A stretch of DNA of 64,000 nucleotides from Hyperoodon ampullatus (taxonomy: Eukaryota; Chordata; Mammalia; Artiodactyla; Ziphiidae), in contig OX457061.1 in assembly GCA_949752795.1 (NCBI GenBank), forward strand, positions 44,672,338-44,736,337, in the 5' to 3' direction. The notes under the pieces were generated by a model that did not search any database, had not been told where the DNA came from, and saw nothing but the letters and a program-made list of their open reading frames with translations. Shown here piece by piece: positions 34,880 through 47,194 of this stretch. Each line of letters begins with the position of its first letter. Within the stretch, counting starts at the first letter, position 1. The translations under genes and the position numbers were made by a program.

Positions 34880-35776
34880 CAAGTGGTAGTTTCTTAAAGT
34901 CTAATTGCAACGTGGAATCTGAATCCATATGAATGAACTTTTTGTTCTCTTTTACATTAAAATCCCTTGATCAGTCTTGCACTTTGAATGGATCTTTTAC
35001 CTATGCAGTGATTTTGTAACATCATGCACCGGTCACTTGGAAAATAGATTCACAGGTGCAAATCACCCATATGTTGACACACTTCATTATACAATATATT
35101 TAAAAAATCATCTTTGTAATATCACCATCGATCTCATCAGAAAAGACTTTAAGTCTTGGGAAGCCGTCAAGCTCCCAGGGGATCCCAGGGTTCTGTGGAC
35201 CTCACTTTAAGAAATGCTGTTTTAAGAGTTGTTTGTTAACTGCTGACTGAGGCAATTAGCTTCTGTTCTGATTACCTTTTCTAACCAAGGTGAGTTAAAG
35301 CATATAAAGTTTGTAATTTCATTTCCACATTTACTTTCTTAGCTGTCCGTCTTCACGCTACTCTTGTCTCCATGACTGTGGGAGCCATGTCTGTATCCTT
35401 AGCATCTCGTGCTGTGCCTGGTGTATAGCAGGTGCTCAAAATACACCTGCTGAAAGAAGGACTGGGAGGGAAGAAGGGAGGAATGAAGAAAGGAAGGGGG
35501 GATGGGAGAGAGGGAAGAAGAAACTTACCTCTGGTACCTCATTGGCAGGGACTGGCTTGGATTTTAAGTAAAGCATGACTCCTAGTGGAGCTGGTTTGTT
35601 GGATAAGCTGGACTGAGAAAGTCGCAAGCAGAAAGCACCTTTCTCACCTTGACCTCCCTCAAGTGCATTCTGTCAGCTTGTTTTTCTCTGCCCCTGTATG
35701 AAATTCTGAGCATATCCCATAGCATTTCTGTTCCTCGTTGGAATCAACATTTCTTGAGTCAGAAGTACATAATATT
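34880..35776. other. Intergenic, with a probable L2 3' end at 35340-35450
   Basis: 'cttagcatctcgtgctgtgc' and 'gtatagcaggtgctcaaaat' resemble a sense L2 terminus. A GA-rich run follows at 35455-35525. No gene. Confidence 0.45.
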
Positions 35777-35969
35777 TTTTTTAATATTTATTTATTTATT
35801 TATTTAGCTGCGCCAGGTCTTAGTTGCGGCACATGGGATCTTTTAGTTGAGGCATGTGGGCTCTTTTAGTTGTGGCATGCGGAATCTTGTTCCCTGACCA
35901 GGGATGGAACACGGGCCCCCTATATTGGGAATGCAGAGTCTTAACCACTGGACCACCAGGGAAGTCCCT
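35777..35969 (-). mobile_element. CHR-type short SINE, antisense
   Basis: A tail of tttattta units is followed by the reversed body with 'gttccctgaccagggatgga' and 'ttaaccactggaccaccagg'. TSDs gaagtacataatatt (35762-35776) and gaagtatagaatatt (35970-35984) differ at two positions, indicating greater age. Confidence 0.88.
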
Positions 35970-35984
35970 GAAGTATAGAATATT

Positions 35985-36940
35985 AATGATCATTTATGGA
36001 TGGAAAAAATTAGATGAAAGTTGAAGATTTTCCCAAGGTCACAGAGCAAGTATGATTACCGTCTAAATTTAACTCAGCTCTTATACTTGGGTGTGGGATG
36101 ATGTATCAGGTGGAGTGAACAGTTTTTCACTTTTTAAATTCACAGAACAATCACTTTATTTTATACATTCTTACTTGGTTTTGTTTCTTGGTTTATCTCT
36201 GGCTTTTATCATATGACATTAAAACTAGATATCTGAACCAAACTTATCATGTTTTAACCTCATACAAAACTTCAACACAGCATGGAATGGGAACCACCCA
36301 TGAGTGTGGCCTTCAGGTTGGAGTGAAAAAAAAAAGTAAAGCAACCAAGACTGAATAAAAGTGAATGAACCATGAATCATCTGAAAAGACTGCTTGGCCT
36401 CAGATGAACTAGAAAACTGTTGACTCACTAACCTATATTCTTCTCTGCTTATACCGTTAGCCTGCTTTAGTCACACAGTATGTTAAATAACTTGGATCTT
36501 CAATATAAAGCACTTCACTGAAAAATTTTTGCTTCTTTAGTTGTGTGTGGGAGTTACATTGTCATAAGCAGGTAAGAACAAGGGGATAGATGTTGAGAGA
36601 GAGGCAGAAGGAAAAAAAAATCCTGTCTCATAATCACATGGTTCTGATTATGTATTCAAGGAAAGTAGTTAAAAATTTTGGCAACCTTACTCAGGAAAAA
36701 GGAAACCTAAGAAAAATTATCATACAAGTGAAAGGCTTCTTTGTTCAGATGCTGAATGTTTACTGACATCCAAGCCAGGTGATTGAATTTCTTCTTACCC
36801 TCACTGGTTGGATGGAAATACCTCCCCTCTCTCCTGAATGGCAGGAATGGAATGTGACAGATTCCAAATGAAACCACCAGCATCCTTCAGTTTGAGATTG
36901 GGAAGCATACTGAGCAAAACTGTGAAAGGCTATAAGCTTA
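35985..36940. other. Intergenic, largely unique
   Basis: A weak MIR-like trace lies at 36000-36080. No gene or other repeat seen. Confidence 0.4.
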
Positions 36941-36944
36941 TCTT

Positions 36945-37960
36945 TTTTGCCTTTACTTTTAAAAAATGTGGTAAATTGCACATAACATTAAATTTACCAT
37001 CTTAATCCTTTTTCCGTTAAGTACACGTTGTTGCGTATACTCACACAACAATGTAAGGGTACCTAATACTCAAGAACTTTTCATCTTGCAAAACTGAATT
37101 TCTGTACCCATTAAAGAACAACTCCCCACTCCCCCTGGTAGCCATCATTCTACTTTCTGTCATACCTCATATAAGTGAAATCATACAGTATTCAACTTTT
37201 GTGACAAGTTTATTTCACTTAGCATAATGTCTTCAAGGTTCATCCATGTTGTAGCATGTGTTAGAACTTACTTTTTAGGACTGCATAACATTCTAATGTA
37301 TGTATGTACCACATTTTGTTTATCCATTTGTTGATGGACATTTGGGTTACTTCTACCTCTTGTCTATTGTGAATAGTACTGCTATGAACATGGGTCTGCA
37401 AATATCTCTTCAAAACCCAACTTTCAGTTCTTTTGGATATATACCCAGAAGTGAAATTACTGGATCATATGGTAGTTCTATTTTTAACTTTTTGAGGAGC
37501 CTCCATAATGTTTTCCATAACAGTTGCACCATCTTACAATCTCACCAACAGTGTACAAGTGTTCCCTTTTCTCCTCATCCTTGCCAACACTTGTTTTTTT
37601 CCTCCCTCCTTCTTTCTCCGTTCCTTCCTTCCTCCCTCCCTCCCTCCCTCCCTTCCTTCCTTCCTTCCTGCTATCCTAATCAGTATGAGGCAAAATCTCA
37701 TTGTGGTTTTCATTTGCATTGCTTGCATGGTTAGTGATTTTAATCATATTTTTATATGCCTGTTGACCATTGTCTTTGGAGTAATGTCTATTCAGCCTTT
37801 TTTGCAATCTTCCTCCATCTTAGTAGACTTGTCCATCTCCTTTCTTATTTATTTATTCCCCACCTGTATCCTAAAGGAGGAGTTGTGGCAGCTTCCAAAG
37901 ATATGTTTAAGAACACAAAATGAAATAGTTGAGAAAGTGGAATAAAAGGAAGCAGAACAA
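36945..37960 (-). mobile_element. Old L1 fragment, antisense, with internal (CCTT)n
   Basis: Reversed L1 phrases: 'tttggatatatacccagaag', 'ggatcatatggtagttctat', 'ctcaccaacagtgtacaagt'. A pyrimidine tract (37600-37669) has expanded inside it. Confidence 0.75.
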
Positions 37961-38309
37961 AGAAAAGAAGATGAAGCTAGGAGTCGATGAGTGCACAGGT
38001 GCATTTCAAAGCCCTCTCTAGTTGCCGTAGCTGCAAACTCCTTAGCAGCCAGGACAAGGTGGGGAGAATAATTATTCATCATAAGGTAAACCCAAACCGG
38101 CTTCTCAAAAAGCACAGCCCTTCCTGTCACTGTGGCCTGAGAGAGGTTTTCCTTACATAGGGGACACTGAGAGACATTGAGGACGACACCCTCTATTCCT
38201 TCATTACAGACAATTTAATAGCAGTTTCCACACATCTCTTTCTTAAACACCCCTCCACATCAGGCAGTGGCAGGAGAAGACTGATATCTCAGCCCATTCA
38301 GTCAGGCAG

Positions 38310-38546
38310 AGAGAGAGAGAATTCAACCTTCCTTTGCCTTTTTGTTCTATTCGGACCCTCAACGGGTTGGATGATGCCCACTCACATTGGGGAGGGCCGT
38401 CTGCTATACTGAGTCCACTGATTCACAACTTAAGCTCTTCTGAAAACACCCCTCACAGACACACCCAGAAATAATGTTTATGCAGGCATCTGGGCATCCT
38501 GTGACCCAGTTAAGTTGACACATAAAATTGACATCACACCTCCGTC
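38310..38546 (-). mobile_element. ERVL-type LTR fragment, antisense (same family as 22077-22540)
   Basis: It ends 'gttgacacataaaattgaca', the reverse of the 5' end of the LTR at 22077. It contains the reversed blocks for the gtgtctgtgagggtgtt and gtgggcatcatccaa regions. Only the 5' half of the LTR remains. Confidence 0.65.
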
Positions 38547-38859
38547 AGCCAAGTCCTTCCCCAGTCCAATGCCGGAATTCTCCGTCACTGACCCTTCTAC
38601 TCCCAGGCTCTTCCCAAACAACCTAAGTAACTATTGTTACCTACAGCAGAAGTTTCGAGCCTATTCATGTCAAGGTACGTAGAGAAAATTAAACATTTTT
38701 ATTGCACCCAAGTATGAACTGGAGGGGTTTGGGGGTGTATGCATGGTGCTTGGTGAGAAAACGTTACTTTTTCTTTACATAATTGTAACTAGAAAAAATG
38801 CTAGATATTTGGGAAGATATGAAATAATTCATCTGCATTAAATGCCCAAATAATGCCTC

Positions 38860-39600
38860 TTCAATTTATTTATTGAGGTATAACGTATATAAAGTATACA
38901 GATAAATGTTATAAATTTTTACACATACATACATCCATGTAATCACCTCCTAGGTAGAGATATGGAACATTCTAGCACCACAGGAGGCTCCTTTCTGCTC
39001 TCCTTCCAGCTCATAACCTTCAAGGGTTAAATGCCATTCTGACCTGTATTATACATCAGTTTTATCCACTTTTGAACTTCATGTACCCAGAATCCTAGAA
39101 TATATACTCTGTAACTGATTTCTTTTATTCAACATCACATCTATGTGATTGATGAATGAACTGTATTAGCCATCCATTTCTTTTCATTGCTGTGCCATAT
39201 TTGTTGATTAACATAACACAATTTATCCATTCTGCTATTAATAACCATATAGGCTGTTTTCAGGTTTTGGGCTATTATAAATAAAGCTGCTGTGAATATT
39301 CTTGCACATGTCTTTTGGTGGGCATAAGAGCTCATTTCTTTCTTTTTTTAAAATTATTTTTTAAATTATTTTTTTAAGACCTTTTTTTGATGTGGACCGG
39401 TTTTAAAGTCTTTATTGAATTTGGTACAATACTGCTTCTGTTTTATGTTTTGGTTTTTTGGCCCTGAGGCGTGTGGAACCACCATGGAAGTCCCATAAGA
39501 GCTCATTTCTTTGAATATACCCGGGAGGGAATTGGATTGTTTAAACCTTCTACATTATTACTACCTTTTTGTTTGTTTGCTTGTTCTATCAGTTACTAAG
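38860..39600 (-). mobile_element. Old L1 3' fragment, antisense, split by a SINE
   Basis: 'tttattgaggtataacgtat' is the reversed 3' end. 'gggctattataaataaagct' and 'tttgaatatacccgggaggg' continue it across the SINE at 39342-39493. Confidence 0.65.
39342..39493 (-). mobile_element. CHRS-type SINE with internal deletion, antisense, perfect TSD
   Basis: The 3' half ('aaagtctttattgaatttgg', 'tatgttttggttttttggcc') matches the reverse of the sense SINE at 44661-44865. The part with the tRNA promoter boxes is mostly missing: 'gcgtgtggaaccaccatgga' joins directly to the reversed head. The exact 19-bp TSD cataagagctcatttcttt is at 39323-39341 and 39494-39512. Confidence 0.85.
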
Positions 39601-39899
39601 AGAGATTGTTAAAATAAGTTGTGAATTTGTTTACCTCTCCCAGTAGTCTGTTAGTTTTTGCTTTATATAATTTGAAGCTATGGTATTAACTGCATACACA
39701 ATTAAGATTTTAAAAATCTTCCTATTGAAATTATTCTTTTATTATGAAAGTTCCCTCTTTATCTCTTTTGCCATTTGGGATACTCACTATCCCTTTCTTC
39801 AGGAACCAGCATCAAATATCTAGTTTCCCTGATTATGTTGTACACTCGCAAACTTAAAAAATCTTTTTAGATGGCTAATGTGTCAAATTTCTGTACCAT

Positions 39900-40290
39900 T
39901 TGGGATTATATTTGTCTGCATGTATCAGAAAAGCCAAAAATAACAGTGGATTAAATAAATTGGAAATTTATTTTTCTCTCATATAAAAGAAATCTGGAAG
40001 TAGGCAGTTCAAGACTGGATGGTAGTTTCACAAAATCGTAGAGGACTCAGGCTCTTGTCTATCTATGTTAGCACAGGCTTCCAGGCTCATGGTCACCTCA
40101 TGGTTCAAGATGGCTGCTCAGAGCTCCAGCCATCATGTCTACATTCCAGGCAGCAGAGAGGAGGAAGAAGAAAGAATAGGATAAACTCACTTCTGCTTCC
40201 ATCCCGTTGTTATCTGCTTACATCCCATTTTGTTGTCCCAAAATTTAGACATATAGCCACACCCAACTTCAAAGGATCCTGGGAACTGTA
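39900..40290 (+). mobile_element. Unassigned old interspersed repeat
   Basis: 'ggaaatttatttttctctca', 'ttcaagatggctgctcagag' and 'cccaaaatttagacatatag' look like a decayed transposable element. Family not determined. Confidence 0.35.
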
Positions 40291-40408
40291 ATCTTTATTT
40301 ATGGATGTATATATAACAGTTTGTTACTGTGTTATATTTAGTATTTCTTTAAGAAACCGAGGGTAGTCATCAGTTAGATTCATTAAACTATAGCTTGCTT
40401 AATAAATA

Positions 40409-40955
40409 ATGAACTGTAATCTGCCTTCACTGACCAAGCTCGCTTTAACTGTTTTTACAAAAACTTGCATGTCCTACAAGCATCAGGTGGCCTAAACAAT
40501 AAGGTGTTTGCCCAAGTTGTTATTCAGTAACTTGGAGTCAGGTGTGTCCAATTTGAGCTTGAGCTGGTTAAGACCGGTTGGGAACACTGACCCACCAACC
40601 AAGCATGCACGAGTGTCCTTTTGACGTCAGAGGGCCCAAAACTCCACCCTCCGAATGTGCTAAGGCACCGTTTTCTGAGTACATGTCCCATGAAGAAGCT
40701 TGTAGCTTAGTTGCACCTGTGCAGAATGATATTATCTCACCTTTTTCTTATTGCCAATCACCTTCCTCCATGCTCCTGACAACCCAGCTTTATCCCGTGA
40801 ATATCCTGAGCCCCTCGCCTTTGGGGAAACGGGTTTGAGATTTGTTCTCCAGTCTCCTCGCTTGGCTGCCTTGGAATAAACCTTTTCTCTGCTGCAGACC
40901 TCCGCATCTCATCTGGCTTGCTGCAAGTGGGACGAACACCTGGTTCGGTAAGACC
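40409..40955 (+). mobile_element. Putative ERV1-type solo LTR
   Basis: The sequence style changes to non-repetitive, GC-moderate DNA with an LTR-like 3' part: 'ttggaataaaccttttctct' (AATAAA signal) followed by a short R/U5-like segment and 'cacctggttcggtaagaccc'. Ends are not secure and no TSD was found. No viral coding sequence adjoins. Confidence 0.4.
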
Positions 40956-41221
40956 CCCCTCTCTTGTTGGGTTCTTTTGGCTCTCAGGCCTTCCCTCCTG
41001 GGCTCTTATGTTCCTGTATTAAAGGAACCATCTTGCTCCTCCTGGTTGGGAGAGGTCTCCAGTTCGTATAGAATGAGTCTGACTGTTGGCTGCCCTGTGG
41101 GTTTCTGACTCACTCACATCCCTTCTTCACCTGCCAGTGACAGTGCTGTCCGTGCTCCAAATGAAAAGTAGACATTTCCAGGAGTTTTAATGTGGTTCTA
41201 GTTTAAGAAACCTCAGACATA

Positions 41222-41435
41222 GGGCTTCCCTGGTGGCGCAGTGGTTGAGAGTCCTCCTGCCGATGCAGGGGACACGGGTCGTGCCCCGGTCGGGGAAGAT
41301 CCCACATGCCGTGGAGCGGCTGGGCCCGTGAGCCATGGCCGCTGAGCCTGCGCGTCTGGAGCCTGTGCTCCGCAACGGGAGAGGCCACAACAGTGAGAGG
41401 CCCGCGTACCGCAAAAAAAAAAAAAAAAAAAAAAA
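41222..41435 (+). mobile_element. CHR-2-type SINE, sense, perfect TSD
   Basis: It is a complete copy from gggcttccctggtggcgcag to an A-tail of about 23 nt. TSD aagaaacctcagacat is exact at 41205-41220 and 41436-41451. The long uninterrupted A-tail and clean TSD mark a young insertion. Confidence 0.95.
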
Positions 41436-41579
41436 AAGAAACCTCAGACATAAACACAAGGTGAATAGAAATGCTTTATTCTTGTTCCCAGGAAGCCCTT
41501 GTCTTTCAGTGTCTTACTATGAAGTTTTCATTTATTTAATTTAATTCAATAATAGAAGTTTTGATATAATCATAACAGG

Positions 41580-41720
41580 TAACACTTACTACATGCCAGG
41601 GATCTTACTTGTACTACTATTGCCCTATTTCACAGACCAGGCAACTGGAAATGTTAAGTAATTTCCTGAGGTCATATAGCCAATAAACGGCAGAGTGCTG
41701 GGCTTGTGTCCTGGGAGAAC
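41580..41720 (-). mobile_element. MIR SINE, antisense
   Basis: 'acttactacatgccagggat', 'gccctatttcacagaccagg' and 'gtcatatagccaataaacgg' fit reversed MIR. Confidence 0.6.
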
Positions 41721-42414
41721 CACTGGCCCTCCCTTCTATTGCCTTTTGAGGGAAATTGGAAGAGTTATGGCACAATTTTGAAAGCAAAGTGAAACTCGCT
41801 TGAAATCTCCCAAGACACTGGTTTCAAGAAACACAGCTTTCTAGCCTCCTTCCTAGTCTTCACTCTTTCATCCCCATGAGGGTTATGGTTAGGAATAACA
41901 GTGCAAGGGGTACTTCAGTCATTATCTCATCTCTCACCTTCCCTCAACTGCCTCCCTGTGTGCTCTCAGCTGATCTCATCGCCACTGAGGTGTCAGCTGA
42001 CGATCTCAGAGGCTGTCATGCGCAAGGAGCAGGGATCTGGTGGTAGAATTTCAGGCGTGGATGAGCCCTGTGTAGGTAGGATATGTTTCTTCAGAAAGGC
42101 AAGTCCCTTCTTAAATCATCTCCGATCCAACTTTCCCTCTCCATTTGCCCCTCTCTGTCCATGTTTTTCTCTGGTTAGAAAACATCTGTATTTTCCATCT
42201 TGGTATATAATAATGTGAGAAGCTTCAAAGGCCCTGTGATACAAGTTGTGGAATACACAGGCAAACAGCAGTCTGAATACATCCTTTCTCCCCAGGGTTT
42301 CAAGGAGGAAACTCATTTCCTCCTATGAAGGGTCCCATGCTTCCCACAGCCGGCTCCTCTGTTCAGGTGGCCTCCAGCAATGGATCCCTTAAGGGGAAAG
42401 CAGATGCCCTAAGG

Positions 42415-42590
42415 CAGAGAGTCTGACTTTACTGCATCAGATTCCCCTGGAGGGCTTGTTAAAATGCAGATCTCTGGGCCCCACCCCGAAACTTTCTGAT
42501 TCAGCTGGTGTGGGGTCTGAGAATTTGCATTCATAGCAAGCTTCCAGGTGATGCTGCTGGTCCAGGGGCCAGCTGTCCCTGTTGTCTCCA
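42415..42590 (+). mobile_element. MER5A-like hAT-Charlie DNA transposon
   Basis: 'ggagggcttgttaaaatgca', 'ctgggccccaccccgaaact', 'tgagaatttgcattcatagc' and 'aggtgatgctgctggtccag' give a clear MER5A layout. Confidence 0.75.
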
Positions 42591-42927
42591 GCCAGGGAGA
42601 CCAAGGGTTACTCCAAGCATTGCCTGACTGACTGTGGACGTTCTGTGTCAGCTGTATTTCTCCTTCTGTCAGAGGAGAAGGGAGGAAAAGGTCCAGGATG
42701 AGAATTTTCAAGTGTGTTTTTCAATGCCTTGCTACTTGCTTAAGTTACTGGGATTGGATGCTTAACCTAGCTGGCCCCAAACTTTCCTTCTTCTTGTTTA
42801 TTTGTTAATAGGTCTGGAGAAATAAAAGTGTTGGATCTCATATTTTATACGACAGTGTCAGGGTAGTAATTTACCGGGATCCTGGGACAGTCTTCCAGAA
42901 GCTCAGGGAGAGCAGCAAATCTTTGCT

Positions 42928-43144
42928 TTTTTTTTTTTTTTTTTTTTTTTTTTGCGGTATGCGGGCCTCTCACTGCTGTGGCCTCTCCCGTTGTGGAGCA
43001 CAGGCTCCGGACGCGCAGGCTCAGCGGCCATGGCTCACGGGCCCAGCCGCTCCGCGGCATGTGGGATCTTCCCGGGCCGGGGCACGAACCCATGTCCCTT
43101 GCATCGGCAAACGGACTCCCAACCACTGCACCACCAGGGAAGCC
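42928..43144 (-). mobile_element. CHR-2-type SINE, antisense, perfect TSD
   Basis: A T tract of about 26 nt is followed by the reversed body. TSD caaatctttgct is at 42916-42927 and 43145-43156. Confidence 0.93.
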
Positions 43145-43496
43145 CAAATCTTTGCTATTTTTGAGGTTAAAAAAAAATTACCCAAAGTGGAATATGTTTG
43201 TTGTAAAAAAATTTAAGTGCCATGGACTTTTGTAGAGCATAAAATGATAGTCTCCAGAAGTCCCTCTCTTCTCTCCCAAGGCATTTGATGCTAAAGGTCT
43301 AAGGTGTTTCCTTTCGGACCTATCTTTAAGCACATATTAAGGACTGATACCTGGCTGGTTCCCAAATATAGGGCTGTGCCAGTTACTAAAATATTGAAAT
43401 GCCTCTATGAGCACTAGTACACAGCCTCTGCCTGAGCCCCCCGAGTGCCCTGCCTTCCAGGTTTCACACTGCAGGGAACTTGTTTAAATTGGAGTT

Positions 43497-44432
43497 GGTT
43501 GGTTGTAGTTTGTTTTATTGAAGTATAACTGACTTACAATGTTATATTAGTCTCAGATATACAACATAATTATTCGATATTTTTATATATTACAAAATGG
43601 CCACCATAATCAGTCTAGTTACCATCTATCCCCATACAAAGTAATTACAATATTATTGGCTGTATTCTGTGCTGTACATTACATCCCTAAGACATTTATT
43701 TCATAACTGAAAGTTTGTACCTCTTGATCCCCTTCGCCTAATTCACCCATCCTCCCCCTCTCTGGCAACCACCAGTTTGTTCTCTGTATCTATGAGCTTG
43801 TTTCTGTTATGTTTGTTCATTTGTTTCATTTTTCAGATTCCACATAAAAGTTAAATCATATATCTGTTTTCCTCTGTCTTAATTCACTTAGCAAAGAGCC
43901 CTCAAAGTCCATCCATGTTGTCCCAAAAGGCTGAATAATATTCCATTGTATATATACACCACATCTTCTTTTTTTTTTTTTTTTTTGCGGTACGCGGGCC
44001 TCTCACCATTGTGGCCTCTCCCATTGCGGAGCACAGGCTCCGGACGCGCAGGCCCAGCGGCCATGGCTCACGGGCCCAGCCGCTCCGCGGCGTGTGGGGT
44101 CCTCCCAGACCGGGGCACGAACCCGTGTCCCCTGCATCGGCAGGCGGACTGTCAACCACTGCGCCACCAGGGAAGCCCCTACACCACATCTTCTTTATCC
44201 ATTCATCTGTTCATGGACATTTAGGTTGCTTCCATATCTTGGCTATTGTAAAAAATGCTGCAATAAGCATTGGGGTGCATAAGTCTTTTTGAATTAATGT
44301 TTTCATTTTCTTTGGATAAATACCCAGAAGTGGAATTGCTGGATCATATGGTAGTTATATTTTTAATTTTTTGAGTAACCTCCATACTATTTTCCATAGT
44401 GGTTGCACAAATTTACATTCCCACCAACAGTG
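43497..44432 (-). mobile_element. L1 3' end, antisense, TSD-bounded, with nested SINE
   Basis: It starts at 'attgaagtataactgactta' and runs to 'cattcccaccaacag'. The exact 11-bp TSD aaattggagtt lies at 43486-43496 and 44433-44443, defining a 5'-truncated L1 copy. A CHR-2 SINE later inserted at 43972. Confidence 0.85.
43972..44179 (-). mobile_element. CHR-2-type SINE nested in L1, antisense
   Basis: The reversed CHR-2 body is intact. TSD tacaccacatcttcttt is exact at 43955-43971 and 44180-44196, in the L1 sequence, so the SINE is younger than that L1 copy. Confidence 0.94.
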
Positions 44433-44660
44433 AAATTGGAGTTCTTTGTGAACTCAAGTCAAAGGAAATCTGGAAGAGTGGCTGGAAGCCCACAGCATGT
44501 TCAGTGGATTTGGTAACACAATTTAAGTTACTCTTTGAGAAAGATGATAAAAATATACTTTCCTTCTGGCCAAAATATAATAGAAATATGTCCAGTACTG
44601 TGGGAGAATTGGGGAAAAGAAAAAACAAGCTTTTGCATTTTAAAATTGCTGCTAGTATTG

Positions 44661-44865
44661 GGACTTCCCTGGCGGTCCAGTGGTTAAGATTTCACTTTCT
44701 AATGCAGGGGGTTCAGGTTTGATCCCTGGTCAGGGAGCTAAGATCCCACATGCCTCTGGGCCAAAACTCCAAAACATAAAACAGAAGCAATATTGTAACA
44801 AGTTTAATAAAGACTTTAAAAATGGTCAACATCCAAAGAAATCTTAAATAAATAAATAGATAAAT
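44661..44865 (+). mobile_element. CHRS-type SINE, sense, perfect TSD
   Basis: The head is gggacttccctggcggtcca and the tRNA-like part contains 'ggtttgatccctggtcaggg' (B box). The tail 'tttaataaagactttaaaaa' precedes aaat repeats. The exact 19-bp TSD aaaattgctgctagtattg is at 44642-44660 and 44866-44884. Confidence 0.94.
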
Positions 44866-44884
44866 AAAATTGCTGCTAGTATTG

Positions 44885-45706
44885 CTAGAAAGGACCTCTA
44901 CTACTCCCTCTGGTGGCAGGGCTGGAACCCAGCTAGTTTTAAACACAAGTTTAAGGGAACCAGGTGTGAGTAGGGTGATGTGTGGTTTAGTTCTTAACGT
45001 TGAAGTTTTCCAAAGTGAAATTTAGCCTTTTTTTTTTTTTTGAGAAGAAAAATCTGAACAAAGTAAATTTTTACAAGGACAAGTTCATGTGCAGAAAAGG
45101 CAGTAAAAATTCAATTTTCAAAACACATTGCTTTCTTATGAGTGAGATATATTCCACGTCCAAAACTTTTGTGGGCAAAATGACTATAGGCTTATCTACC
45201 TCAACTGCAATTTCTCCTTACTATTAGAGATTGATTTCTGGGTCTCTGAGAAATTTCCTCAGCTCCTTAACTAATTGTACCTGACCTCAACTCTAGGTCA
45301 CAAAAGCAACTTAAGTTTGAGAACTGACTCACTGATACTATAAGTTAATGTTTGGAACCTTTCCAACGCTACCAGTTCCAGGGAATTAAAATTAAAATGT
45401 AGCATCTCACCAATATTTCATTCTTCTGCTTAATCCACATTAAGCTTATAATCAAGCTTATAAGCTGTCACTATGGAGAGCTTTGTACCTCATCCGAGAT
45501 TGTAATTAGAGCACACTGTCATATGTGGAAGTTGGTGATTTTGGGAGTGTTCCAGTGTAAGGGTTGGTAGCATATTTTCCTACCCTAAAATTTTAAAATG
45601 AAAAGGCCACTCTTTATTAAAATATCCACAAGTGCTAAGTTCCCTAATAAAGCAAGTTTAAGAGAAAGTAAACTCTGTGATACCACTTTAACTGAATTTA
45701 ACATTG
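44885..45706. other. Intergenic, no feature assigned
   Basis: Unique AT-rich sequence. It has a palindrome-like 'aagcttataatcaagcttat' near 45443. No gene. Confidence 0.4.
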
Positions 45707-45717
45707 GAAGTTTTCTT

Positions 45718-46048
45718 TTTTAAAAAATTTTTATTGAAGTATAGTTGATTTACAATGTTGTGTTAATTTCAGGTGTACAGCAAAGGGATTCAGCTGTATA
45801 TATATTGAGTTATATATACCTATTCTTTTTCAGATTCTTTTCCATTATAGGTTATTACAAGATATTGAGTATTGTTCCCTGTGCTGTATAGTAGGTACTT
45901 GTTATTTTATATATCATAATATATGTATGTTAATCCAAACTCCTAATTCACCCTTCTCCTCTCCTTTCCCCTTTGATAACTGTAAGTTGGTTTTCTATGT
46001 CTGTGAGTCTTTTTCTGTTTTGTAAATAAGTTCATTTGTATCATTTTA
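45718..46048 (-). mobile_element. L1 3' end, antisense, TSD-bounded
   Basis: The reversed L1 3' UTR starts 'tattgaagtatagttgattt'. Exact TSD gaagttttctt at 45707-45717 and 46049-46059 defines a truncated insertion of about 330 bp. Confidence 0.85.
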
Positions 46049-46169
46049 GAAGTTTTCTTAAAGATCCATTGGCTCTCTTTTCACTGAACCTGGAATGCTT
46101 CCAGTCTCAACATTTTCTGATCTGGGTCTTATCTCAATACTTGCTTAAATATGGTTACTAGATTTATTG

Positions 46170-46275
46170 TGGTGATCATTTCATAATGTATGCAAATATC
46201 CAATCACTATGTAGTATACACAAAATGAACATAATATTGTACATCAACTATATTTCAATAAAAAGACTTGATTTA
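46170..46275 (+). mobile_element. Short L1 3' tail, sense
   Basis: 'attgtacatcaactatattt' followed by 'caataaaaag' is a sense L1 3' end. Confidence 0.55.
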
Positions 46276-46770
46276 GATAGTTCTTTTTATTTTTATAATG
46301 GCTTTACTGAGATATGATTCACATACTGTACAATTAAAAGTGTACAATTCAGTGGTTTTTAGTATACTTGCAGAGTTGTGTGACCATCATCAAAGTCAAG
46401 TTTAGAACATTTTTGATCACCCCCAAATGAAACCCTGGACCCATTAGCAGTTCTTCCCGTTTTTTCTCAAATCCCCTGCCCCTTAACCCATTCTGGACAT
46501 TACATATAAAATATTCATAAATTATGTGGTGTTTTGTCATTGTTTTCACTTAGCATGATATTTTCAAGATTCATGTTACATGTTATAACATGTATCAGGA
46601 CTTTGTTAGTTTTTATTGCCAAATAATATTCCATTGTATGACTATACCATATTTTATTTACCCACAAATCAGTTGATGCATGTTTGGGTTGTTACCACTT
46701 TTCAGGAAGGATTTTGAATAATGCTTCTATGAACATTTTTGTGCAAGTTTGTGTGTGGACATTTGTCTTA

Positions 46771-47132
46771 TTTATTTATTTATATTTATTTATTTAATTT
46801 ATTTACTTTTGCCTACGTTGGGTCTTCGTTGCTGAGCATGGGCTTCCTCTAGTTGCGGTGAGCAGGGGCCACTCTTTGTTGCAGTGCGTGGGCTCCTCAT
46901 TGCGGTGGCTTCTCTTGTTGCAGAGCACAAGCTCTAGGCGTGCAGGCTTCAGTAGTTGCGGCTCATGGGCTCAGTAGTTGTGGCTTGCGGGCTCTAGAGT
47001 GCAGGCTCAATAGTTGTGGCGCACGGGCTTAGTTGCTCTGTGGCATATGAGATCTTCCTGGACCAAGGCTCTTACCCATGTCCCCTGCATTGGCAGGCAG
47101 ATTCTTAACCACTGTGCCACCAGGGAAGCCCT
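46771..47132 (-). mobile_element. CHR-1-type SINE in old L1, antisense
   Basis: Reversed CHR-1 body: 'ggcttctcttgttgcagagc', 'tagttgtggcttgcgggctc', 'cactgtgccaccagggaagc'. Near-matching TSDs ggacatttgtctta and ggatatttgtcttt lie at 46757-46770 and 47133-47146. Confidence 0.9.
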
Positions 47133-47194
47133 GGATATTTGTCTTTATTTCTGTTGGAATTGCTGAATCATTTGGTAACTCTATTATATATATA

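Noticed and set aside
27784..34900. Target-site duplication for the near full-length L1
   Set aside because: Flanks at about 27760-27790 and 34878-34910 share no convincing direct repeat, so I do not claim one.
41222..41435. tRNA-like sequence at SINE heads as a possible tRNA gene
   Set aside because: These are diverged tRNA-derived SINE promoters attached to SINE bodies and A tails, not free cloverleaf genes.
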